The notes beneath the pieces were generated by a model. It ran no database searches, had not been told where the DNA came from, and saw only the letters and a program-made list of their open reading frames with translations. The translations under genes were made by a program, and so were the position numbers. Of a stretch of DNA of 5,510 nt, positions 1 through 5,059 are shown piece by piece. Position 1 is the first letter of the stretch. The number at the start of each line of letters is the position of its first letter. The stretch is from Acetobacteraceae bacterium (lineage in GTDB: Bacteria > Pseudomonadota > Alphaproteobacteria > Acetobacterales > Acetobacteraceae): contig CANJSR010000339.1 of assembly GCA_947476855.1 (NCBI GenBank), forward strand, positions 1 through 5,510, given 5' to 3'.

Positions 1-501
1 GGCTTCTTCGCCAACCCGGCAAACTGGGTCCTGATCGCGTTCCTGCTGTTCTTCATCCTGTTCGGCCGCAAGCTTTGGGCGGCCATCACGGCGATGCTGG
101 ACGACCGGACCGCGACGGTGAAGGCCGAACTGGAAGAAGCGGCAAAGCTGCGGCGTGAAGCCGAAGCCATGCTGCGGGAAGCCGAGGCCAAGCGTGCCGA
201 GGCCCTGGCTGATGCCAAGGCCCTGGTGGATGGCGCACGGACGGAAGCCGCGCGTGTCACCGCCGCGGCGACAGCCGAAGCCGAAGCGGCGGCCAAGCGC
301 CGCACGCAGATGGCCGAGGACCGGATCGCCGCCGCTGAAAAGGCCGCTGTCGACGAGGTACGTCACCTCGCCGCCGAAATCGCGACCACGGCTGCTCGGC
401 AGATCATCGCCGATGGGCTGACCCCCGAGGTTGGGGCGAAGCTGATCGATACGGCGATCTCCCAACTACCCAATGCACTGGCGGTTCGCCGGGCAGCCTA
501 G
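1..501 (+). CDS. atpF: F0F1 ATP synthase subunit b (5' end cut by window)
   Basis: Subunit b forms the peripheral stalk of F1Fo ATP synthase. It anchors in the inner membrane and holds the F1 head still while the c-ring turns. The reading frame is open from base 1, giving 166 visible residues; subunit b is usually about 160-170 residues, so only a few N-terminal residues should be missing. A single hydrophobic segment lies at visible residues ~9-22 (WVLIAFLLFFILFG), followed by the basic GRKLW boundary. Residues ~38-135 form a long Ala/Glu/Lys/Arg-rich helix typical of the b-dimer coiled coil. The C-terminal part (AARQIIADGLTP) resembles the F1-binding end. In alphaproteobacteria the F0 genes usually run atpI-atpB-atpE-atpF'-atpF, and the strong terminator just downstream fits this being the last gene. 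Paralogue b' is the main alternative; the last position in the operon favours b. An internal ATG at 94 would remove the membrane anchor and is not the real start. Confidence 0.93.
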   Translation, partial: GFFANPANWVLIAFLLFFILFGRKLWAAITAMLDDRTATVKAELEEAAKLRREAEAMLREAEAKRAEALADAKALVDGARTEAARVTAAATAEAEAAAKRRTQMAEDRIAAAEKAAVDEVRHLAAEIATTAARQIIADGLTPEVGAKLIDTAISQLPNALAVRRAA

Positions 502-531
502 GCTGCAAGGAGTACGCTGGACGACGATACG

Positions 532-557
532 AAGGGGGCCCTTGTGGCCCCCTTTTT
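532..557 (+). terminator. Intrinsic terminator of the atp F0 operon
   Basis: A perfect 9-bp stem pairs AAGGGGGCC (532-540) with GGCCCCCTT (546-554) around a 5-base loop (CTTGT). The run TTTTT (553-557) overlaps the right arm. It begins 30 bases after the atpF stop codon. This is a textbook Rho-independent terminator on the plus strand. The left flank has no good T-run for the minus strand, so it is probably one-directional. Confidence 0.9.
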
Positions 558-562
558 CGTGT

Positions 563-578
563 CCGGGGCACGCGCGCC
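563..578. repeat. 16-base exact direct repeat, copy 1
   Basis: CCGGGGCACGCGCGCC occurs here and again at 3459-3474. Both copies are intergenic and in the same orientation. The match stops at exactly 16 bases, since the flanking bases differ on both sides. Its role is unknown. The sequence is very GC-rich, which raises the chance of coincidence. Confidence 0.5.
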
Positions 579-714
579 CGTTCAACCGCGCACGCCGCCA
601 CGCGGGCCTGGAACGGCTGGCGCGGGCTGGATTGGGCGTCCCTGGGGCGCCAGAGGGTCTCCTGCCGTGTCCAGAGGCTTCTGCCGGCTCTACGAGGTGG
701 GGCCAAGATGGCAC

Positions 715-746
715 GGCTGCGGTGCCCCGGACGGCACCGGCCTTTT
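715..746 (+). terminator. Possible second intrinsic terminator in the atp-porin gap
   Basis: CGGTGCC (720-726) pairs with GGCACCG (733-739) around a 6-base loop. GGC (715-717) can extend the stem with GCC (740-742) across a 2-base bulge, and TTTT (743-746) follows at once. The T-run is short and no gene precedes it after the 532-557 terminator. It could be a backup terminator, the end of a small RNA, or a chance GC-rich hairpin. Confidence 0.4.
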
Positions 747-770
747 GGACCGTCACACCTGTCCGAAACC

Positions 771-1080
771 CAGTAATTACCATTCATCAATATCGTAATA
801 ATAACATAAATCAAAATACCTTATACTTTCCCCGTAGACCGGGTCGTGGAGCCATAAAGCACACGGAAATCCGGGTGCACGGTCACGATCATGCAACTGA
901 AAATGGCATTCATCGGGACGATATCGTTATCAAATTGGCAATTGATATATTTGCGATTCAGCAATTTCCGATCAGATGCCCCGGTGGCATGATGAACATC
1001 AATTTATGCTAGTGTTATCAATTATCAATATGATTTCCTGTGTTACTTACTGGCCACACCCATACCGCAAAACTGTCACG
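771..1080. promoter_or_regulatory. AT-rich upstream regulatory island of the porin
   Basis: By hand count, bases 781-1080 are about 41% G+C (124 of 300), well below the flanking genes, and 781-840 is only 30%. There is no credible coding frame. The longest ATG frame starting in it that I followed, 891-992 (33 codons), has no Shine-Dalgarno sequence and no recognisable product. The island carries ATCAA at 786, 810, 929, 998, 1017 and 1024, plus inverted TTGAT at 942. An imperfect inverted repeat, TATCAAATTG (928-937) and CAATTGATA (939-947), and a tandem pair TTATCAA (1015-1021, 1022-1028) are the clearest structures. Such islands often bind nucleoid proteins or response regulators upstream of porin genes. 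That role is inferred; no specific binding consensus was matched in full. Confidence 0.5.
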
Positions 1081-1091
1081 GCTGTGCTTCC

Positions 1092-1106
1092 CTTGTTGTC
1101 AACAAG
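1092..1106. promoter_or_regulatory. 15-bp perfect dyad, candidate operator before the porin
   Basis: CTTGTTG (1092-1098) and CAACAAG (1100-1106) form a perfect inverted repeat around one central base. The size and symmetry suit a dimeric helix-turn-helix repressor. It overlaps the best -35 candidate for the porin gene, so a bound protein would be placed to block RNA polymerase. The regulator cannot be named from this sequence, and none is encoded in the window. Confidence 0.45.
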
Positions 1107-1127
1107 CGTGCCCATGGACGATAGAAT
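1099..1127 (+). promoter_or_regulatory. Candidate sigma-70-type promoter of the porin gene
   Basis: A -10-like TAGAAT at 1122-1127 (5 of 6 to TATAAT) lies 17 bases after TCAACA (1099-1104, 4 of 6 to TTGACA). An overlapping TTGTCA (1096-1101, 5 of 6) has a spacer of 20, which is long. Transcription would start near 1133-1135, giving a leader of about 80 bases before the porin ATG. This is a manual match only; another promoter inside the AT-rich island (for example TATGCT at 1005-1010) is possible. Confidence 0.3.
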
Positions 1128-1203
1128 GTCTCCTGCACGACAGGCCGCATTCCCACGTTGGGGTTGATCGAGCCAACCGGATAACGAAACGACGAGTATT
1201 ACC

Positions 1204-1208
1204 GGAGG
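1204..1208 (+). promoter_or_regulatory. Ribosome binding site that fixes the porin start
   Basis: GGAGG lies 5 bases before ATG at 1214. It selects that codon over the longer in-frame extension, which would put a non-hydrophobic stretch ahead of an obvious signal peptide. Confidence 0.85.
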
Positions 1209-1213
1209 ACATC

Positions 1214-2740
1214 ATGCGTAAACTCTTGCTCGCGAGCGTCTGCACGCTTGGAGCGTTCGGCCTGGCCGATACGGCAAGCGCCCAGACCCCATCCACGGGA
1301 ACCATCGGTCAGCGCCCTGGCGACGTCGCCCGTGGCATGGAAACGACGGTTCCGACCCCCAGCGTCCAGATCGCGAACCCGATCCAGGGTCAGCTGATTG
1401 GCAAGCCGGGCGCGACCCCGGGTGCCAACAACAACAACAACTCATTCGGCACCGCCCGCACGGGTGCCAGCGCTGTCCCGACCCCGGGCACCCTGGTTCT
1501 GCACTTCAACTCTCGTGTCACTGTCCAGTGGTACCAGGGCTGGAACTCGTTCATGAACCAGCCGGCCGGCACCTCGCGCACGTCGAACCAGATGAGTTCC
1601 TGGATGCGCATGTATGGTGGCGCTGACGGCATGGCTGCGAACGGCCTCCGCTACGGTGGCGCGTTCGAAGTCCGGACGAACTTCTCGGGCGCGTCCCTGA
1701 CGCCGCCGATCAATGCCCCGACCAGCCAGGCGGGCGCCACGACGAACCTGAACACGCTGTATATGCGTCGCGCGTTCGTCTACGCCGGCACCGACCAGCT
1801 CGGTATCATCCGCCTCGGCATGGGCGACGGCCTGATCAGCCTGTTGGATCAGGGCCGTACGACCAACCAGACCTACTCCCCGACCGCCGTGTTTAACGGT
1901 TCGGACCTCGGCACCGCGATTGGTGGCGGTTCGGCGCCGCCGTGGGTGTTCCTGTCGGGCTCGGGTGACGAGTATGACACCCAGAAGATCGTGTACATGT
2001 CGCCGAACTTCTCGGGCTTCGACTTCGGCCTGATGTACTCGCCTTCGGCCGGCAACGCGCTGGGTGCCTGCGGCCTGACCGCCGCGACGGCTTCCACCTG
2101 CTCCAACCTGAGCAGCACCACCATCCCGGCTGACGGCGCCCGGTATCAGAACATGATCGCCGCCGGTGTTCGCTACTCCGCGCCGGTTGGCCCGGTTGGC
2201 GTGCACGCCTACGGCGTCTACACCTACGCCGGTACTGTGAACTACAACGGCACCGCCGCCGCGGCGCGTGTCGCGGCTGGCGCTGCCGCCGGCAGCACCT
2301 ACAACGGCCAGTATGACGCCCTGAACTTCGGTTCGGCCGGTGTGGCGCTGACGTGGGAGGGTGTGACCCTCGCCGGTAACTTCATCGGTGGTGCGATGAA
2401 CGGCCGCATGGCCGCTCGGCCCAGCGGCGGCTCGACGCTGTCGGCGTGGCTGGTTGGCGCGCAGTACAAGATCCCGAACCTTCCGATGACGGTCGGCACG
2501 ACCTTCGCCTCGATCGACTCGCAGGGCGCGGTTGCGATGACCGGCATCTCCCAGCGGCATGAGTATGAGTACACCGTCGGTGGCAGCTACACGCTGGCGC
2601 CGGGCATGGTTCTGTTCGCGGACTACATCTACCAGAACCGCAAGCAGAGCGGGTGGAACTTCCTGACCGGTGCAACCGGTGCGGCGAACAACTCCGTCCA
2701 GGGCCAGGGCTTCGTCTTCGGCACCCAGATGACCTGGTAA
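1214..2740 (+). CDS. Outer-membrane beta-barrel porin
   Basis: The predicted protein has 508 residues and should be an outer-membrane channel for small solutes. Residues 1-23 are a Sec signal peptide: basic MRK, a hydrophobic core, then A-S-A before Gln24. Residues ~24-93 form a Pro/Thr/Gly/Asn-rich segment with five Asn in a row (72-76, five AAC codons). From ~94 onward, alternating amphipathic strands separated by Gly/Asn/Ser-rich turns read as a beta-barrel (for example LVLHFNSRVTVQWYQ, KIVYMSPNFSGFDFGLMYSP). The chain ends FVFGTQMTW, and a terminal aromatic residue is the usual OMP assembly signal. The mature chain has only two cysteines, Cys286 and Cys296, in a loop-like stretch. It resembles the general Gram-negative porin superfamily; substrate and exact subfamily cannot be read. 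The longer frame from 1040 is rejected because the signal peptide and ribosome binding site agree on 1214. C-ending codons dominate, as expected for high expression. It is probably transcribed alone. Confidence 0.87.
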   Translation: MRKLLLASVCTLGAFGLADTASAQTPSTGTIGQRPGDVARGMETTVPTPSVQIANPIQGQLIGKPGATPGANNNNNSFGTARTGASAVPTPGTLVLHFNSRVTVQWYQGWNSFMNQPAGTSRTSNQMSSWMRMYGGADGMAANGLRYGGAFEVRTNFSGASLTPPINAPTSQAGATTNLNTLYMRRAFVYAGTDQLGIIRLGMGDGLISLLDQGRTTNQTYSPTAVFNGSDLGTAIGGGSAPPWVFLSGSGDEYDTQKIVYMSPNFSGFDFGLMYSPSAGNALGACGLTAATASTCSNLSSTTIPADGARYQNMIAAGVRYSAPVGPVGVHAYGVYTYAGTVNYNGTAAAARVAAGAAAGSTYNGQYDALNFGSAGVALTWEGVTLAGNFIGGAMNGRMAARPSGGSTLSAWLVGAQYKIPNLPMTVGTTFASIDSQGAVAMTGISQRHEYEYTVGGSYTLAPGMVLFADYIYQNRKQSGWNFLTGATGAANNSVQGQGFVFGTQMTW

Positions 2741-2764
2741 GCCACGACACGACGACGACAGCCA

Positions 2765-2792
2765 GGGGCGGCGGGGGAAACCTCGCCGCCCT
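2765..2792 (+). terminator. Hairpin with GAAA tetraloop, probable porin terminator
   Basis: GGGCGGCG (2766-2773) pairs with CGCCGCCC (2784-2791). The stem continues through a G-U and two G-C pairs to a GAAA loop (2777-2780). It begins about 25 bases after the porin stop codon. The downstream tract TTCGCTTATTGT is only moderately T-rich, so termination may be partial, or the hairpin may mainly protect the mRNA 3' end. Confidence 0.65.
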
Positions 2793-2827
2793 TCGCTTAT
2801 TGTCCCGCCGTTTCCGGCGGGGAAACC
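2769..2827. repeat. Imperfect direct repeat within the hairpin cluster
   Basis: CGGCGGGGGAAACC (2769-2782) recurs as CGGCGGGGAAACC (2815-2827), differing by one G. Each copy supplies an arm of a neighbouring hairpin. The segment CCCGCCG (2804-2810) can pair with CGGCGGG in either copy, so two folds compete. Confidence 0.55.
2804..2821 (+). other. Second hairpin downstream of the porin
   Basis: CCCGCCG (2804-2810) and CGGCGGG (2815-2821) form a 7-bp perfect stem with a TTTC loop. No T-run follows, so it is not a canonical terminator. It may add mRNA stability or act with the preceding hairpin. A third, weaker dyad, GGTGAC (2833-2838) with GTCACC (2856-2861), lies just beyond it. Confidence 0.5.
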
Positions 2828-2904
2828 GCTTCGGTGACACGCAAGAGGCTTGGCGGTCACCTCCGGACGGACTATGGAGCGTACAGGCCTGATATGGACG
2901 ATCC

Positions 2905-3438
2905 ATGACCCGCGTTCGTTTTGCCCAACTTTCCCTCGGCTTCGCGCTGGTGATCAGCCTCGCGGCTTGCGCCAACTCGCGTCCGAATCCGACCGCGCCC
3001 AACTACTCGTTCGAGCCTGGCCCCAACTCGGGCAGCATGTTCGGGGACGAGGGGATGTCGTTCCTGTTCGGCGACAAGAACAAGCGCGGCCAGGGCGGCG
3101 GCCCCGGCGGCGGGATTGGCGTCAACGCTTATCTGTGGCGCGGCGCGCTCGACACGCTCGGGTTCATGCCGTTGGCATCCGCCGATCCGTTTGGCGGCGT
3201 CATCATCACGGACTGGTACACGCCCCAGTCATCATCCGGTGAGCGGTTCAAAGCCACGGCCTATATCCTGACCAAGGATCTGCGCAGCGACGGGGTAAAG
3301 GTCACGATCTTCCGCCAGGTGCTCCAGGGCAACCATTGGGTCGACGCTCCGGTCAGCCAGCTCACCGTCAGCGAAATCGAGAATAAGGTCCTGGACCGTG
3401 CTCGGCGTCTGCGGGAGCAGATGCAGGCCTCCACCTGA
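2905..3438 (+). CDS. DUF3576 domain-containing lipoprotein
   Basis: This 177-residue protein is a predicted lipoprotein of the DUF3576 family, found mainly in alphaproteobacteria; its function is not established. A basic and hydrophobic N-terminus leads to a lipobox L19-A20-A21-C22, so Cys22 should be lipidated. Ala at the next position favours sorting to the outer membrane. A flexible region follows, with a Gly-rich run at 62-72. The conserved core starts at ~71 with VNAYLWRGALDTLGFMPL (73-90) and DPFGGVIITDWY (94-105), the most recognisable family segment. It continues through an alternating strand region (KATAYILTKDLRSDGVKVTIFRQ) to a basic helical tail. An in-frame TGA at 2890 leaves 2905 as the first ATG. 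There is no strong Shine-Dalgarno sequence. A four-codon frame (2894-2908) ends inside this start as ATGA, so coupling is possible. A weak promoter-like pair, TTGGCG (2850-2855) and TATGGA (2873-2878), lies upstream. Identity is fairly secure from the core motif; role is unknown. Confidence 0.87.
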   Translation: MTRVRFAQLSLGFALVISLAACANSRPNPTAPNYSFEPGPNSGSMFGDEGMSFLFGDKNKRGQGGGPGGGIGVNAYLWRGALDTLGFMPLASADPFGGVIITDWYTPQSSSGERFKATAYILTKDLRSDGVKVTIFRQVLQGNHWVDAPVSQLTVSEIENKVLDRARRLREQMQAST

Positions 3439-3458
3439 TCGGCTGACCCGTCCGCCGG

Positions 3459-3474
3459 CCGGGGCACGCGCGCC
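3459..3474. repeat. 16-base exact direct repeat, copy 2
   Basis: This is the second copy of the sequence at 563-578, and it ends at the base before the ATG of the TPR gene. Its position would place it in that gene's ribosome-loading zone, where GGGG (3461-3464) is the only purine-rich element. Function is unknown. Confidence 0.5.
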
Positions 3475-5028
3475 ATGGCTGGGCTGATGGTCTCCGAACG
3501 TGATCGCCTAGTCGAGCAGGCACGTGCCCTGCACGACGCCGGGCACCCCGCGCAGGCCGAGGACTGCCTGCGCCGGGTGCTCGACCAGGATCCGAGCCAC
3601 GCCTTCGCGCTGACCCTGATGGCGGAGCTGGCGATCGAACGGCGTGATATCGACGCCGCCATCTGCCACGCCCAGGCGGTGCTGTCCCAACAACCGAATT
3701 TCGCTCCGGCCTTGTCGCATCTGGCCCAGGCACTCTGGCTGGCCGGACGGCTGACCGAGGGCCTGGAGCCGGCCCGCCGAGCCGTTGCGGTGCAACCGGG
3801 CAATCCGCTGTTTCGGGTGAATTTAGGACAGCTCTGCGCCTGGCTCGGCCGGCGGGAGGAGGCTGAGGCCGTGGTACGCCCGGTGCTGGAACAGACCTGG
3901 CACCCGCCGGAGATGCGCGCGCGCGCCCATGGGGTGATCGGGGAAGCCCTGACCGCGCAGGGGGAATTCGACTCGGCGCAGGTGGCGCTGGAACAGGCGA
4001 TCACGTTGGCGCCGGGGCATGAAGCGCTCCACATGGCCTATGCCATCAGCCTGCTGCGGCTGGGGCGCCTGCGCGAAGGGTGGGACTCCTATCGGCGGCG
4101 CCATCGGGTCGCGTTCTTCTTTCCCGGCCAGGGCACGGGGTTGCCGGGCACGCTGTGGCAGGGGCAGGACCTGACCGGGCGGACCATCCTGCTGCGGGAT
4201 GAGCAGGGCTACGGCGACGCGATCCAGTTCTTCCGCTACATCCGGTTGCTGAGAAAGGCGGGCGCGGCGCGGATCGTGCTGTCGACGTTTCCCTTGCTGG
4301 CGCCACTGTTCCAGGCCTCGACCGGGCTGGCGGAGGTGGTGACGGCCGCGACACTGGATCGCGCGCCCGATTTCCATTGTCCGACGGGCGACCTGCCGGG
4401 CGGATTCGGCACGACGTTGGAGACGATCCCGGCCGATGTCCCCTATCTCCGGCCGCCGCCCGAGGCGATGGAGACCGTGCCCGCGTTGCCGGAGGGGGAG
4501 GGGCCGAGCGTCGGGCTCGTCTGGTCTGGTGATCCGAGGCATGTGACGGACCATCTGCGGTCGATCCCGGCATCGGTGTTCCTGCGGATCGCCGACCTGC
4601 CCGGAGTGCGGTTCGTGTCCTTGCAGAACGCGGTGCGCGGCACGGACCTGCCGGCTCTGACCGCTCGCCCGCAGGTGGCGCGAATCGGGGAGACGCTGAC
4701 CGATTTCGGCCAGACCGCGGCGCTGGTGTCCCAACTTGATCTGGTGATCGCGGTGGATACCTCGGTGGCGCATCTGGCGGGGGCGATGGGCAAGCCGGTC
4801 TGGCTGCTGCTGCCGCGGGCGCCCGATTGGCGCTGGCTGATCGGGCGGGAGGATTCGCCCTGGTATCCGACCGTACGCTTGTTTCGCGCCGGGGCTGACG
4901 GGTGGGCGCCGGTGATCGAGCGGGTGCGCCAGGCGTTGGGGGAATATCTTGACGATCGGCGGACCCCGCCGCCACCCTTGCGTCATCGCCAGCAACGGGG
5001 GCCGCGTGCGCATCATGAGCAGGAGTGA
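3475..5028 (+). CDS. TPR protein with glycosyltransferase-9-like C-terminal domain
   Basis: The 517-residue protein has two parts. Residues ~8-205 hold about five or six tetratricopeptide-type helical repeats (for example HAFALTLMAELAIERRDIDAA, NPLFRVNLGQLCAWLGRREEA, EFDSAQVALEQAITLAPGH), which usually serve as protein-binding scaffolds. Residues ~225-490 match the domain often annotated as TPR-containing glycosyltransferase family protein: EQGYGDAIQFFRY (243-255), VGLVWSGDP (346-354), RSIP (362-365), SLQ (382-384), DLVIAVDTSVAHLAGAMGKP (422-441), DWRWL (451-455) and SPWYP (461-465). The DTSVAHLAGA segment is the nucleotide-sugar-side motif shared with heptosyltransferase-like GT9 enzymes. 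Donor and acceptor are unknown. No signal peptide or membrane segment is seen, so it should be cytoplasmic. An in-frame TGA at 3436 leaves ATG 3475 or ATG 3487 as start; neither has a strong ribosome binding site. It starts 36 bases after the DUF3576 gene with no terminator between. The last ~26 residues are Pro/Arg/His-rich and look unlike the domain. Catalytic activity is inferred, not shown. Confidence 0.82.
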   Translation: MAGLMVSERDRLVEQARALHDAGHPAQAEDCLRRVLDQDPSHAFALTLMAELAIERRDIDAAICHAQAVLSQQPNFAPALSHLAQALWLAGRLTEGLEPARRAVAVQPGNPLFRVNLGQLCAWLGRREEAEAVVRPVLEQTWHPPEMRARAHGVIGEALTAQGEFDSAQVALEQAITLAPGHEALHMAYAISLLRLGRLREGWDSYRRRHRVAFFFPGQGTGLPGTLWQGQDLTGRTILLRDEQGYGDAIQFFRYIRLLRKAGAARIVLSTFPLLAPLFQASTGLAEVVTAATLDRAPDFHCPTGDLPGGFGTTLETIPADVPYLRPPPEAMETVPALPEGEGPSVGLVWSGDPRHVTDHLRSIPASVFLRIADLPGVRFVSLQNAVRGTDLPALTARPQVARIGETLTDFGQTAALVSQLDLVIAVDTSVAHLAGAMGKPVWLLLPRAPDWRWLIGREDSPWYPTVRLFRAGADGWAPVIERVRQALGEYLDDRRTPPPPLRHRQQRGPRAHHEQE

Positions 5029-5059
5029 CGTCCCAATGCTCCGTGTCCTGGCCGCATGA
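5015..5059 (+). other. Tiny ORF overlapping the yejB start (possible leader or coupling ORF)
   Basis: A short frame runs from ATG 5015 (14 codons) or ATG 5036 (7 codons, MLRVLAA) to TGA at 5057-5059, overlapping the yejB ATG as ATGA. AGGAG at 5021-5025 lies 10 bases before ATG 5036. The yejB start itself has no Shine-Dalgarno sequence. This arrangement could load ribosomes and hand them to yejB by termination-reinitiation. Chance is a real alternative, as short frames are common. No product function is proposed. Confidence 0.3.

Larger units (their letters stand above)
558..770. other. GC-rich non-coding stretch after the atp terminator
   Basis: I find no supportable gene here. Open frames run through it on both strands, but they cross the terminator, lack ribosome binding sites and are low-complexity Arg/Pro/Gly/Ala translations typical of GC-rich shadows. 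It holds one terminator-like hairpin near its right end (715-746) and one copy of a 16-base repeat (563-578) that recurs just before the TPR gene. No tRNA-like T-loop or cloverleaf was recognised. A small RNA ending at the hairpin is possible but unproven. Confidence 0.6.

Noticed and set aside
404..814. Minus-strand frames in the atp-porin gap (404-814, 466-783)
   Set aside because: They cross the terminator hairpin and atpF. The protein is low-complexity Arg/Pro/Gly and no promoter or ribosome site supports them.
822..827. TATACT as a strong -10 element
   Set aside because: No acceptable -35 element lies 16-18 bases upstream, so it is not called as a promoter.
891..992. 33-codon frame inside the AT-rich island
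   Set aside because: It has no Shine-Dalgarno sequence and no recognisable features, and frames this short are expected by chance in AT-rich DNA.
473..1012. Plus-strand frame of 179 codons across the atp-porin gap
   Set aside because: It overlaps the end of atpF, runs through a strong terminator, spans both GC-rich and AT-rich DNA with no compositional continuity, and has no ribosome binding site or family motif.
771..1080. IHF sites or a replication origin in the AT-rich island
   Set aside because: The ATCAA motifs fail the second half (TTR) of the IHF consensus, and no DnaA boxes were found.
1040..1213. N-terminal extension of the porin frame to 1040
   Set aside because: It would place 58 residues before a clear signal peptide, and the GGAGG site selects ATG 1214.
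1442..2860. Long minus-strand frame (472 codons) opposite the porin
   Set aside because: It is the mirror of a strongly coding plus-strand gene with C/G-ending codons. Its translation is Arg/Gly/His-rich without domains, and it has no sensible start context.
3823..5016. Minus-strand frame (397 codons) opposite the TPR gene
   Set aside because: It is an Arg/Pro/His/Gln-rich shadow translation. The plus strand encodes recognisable TPR and glycosyltransferase motifs over the same bases.
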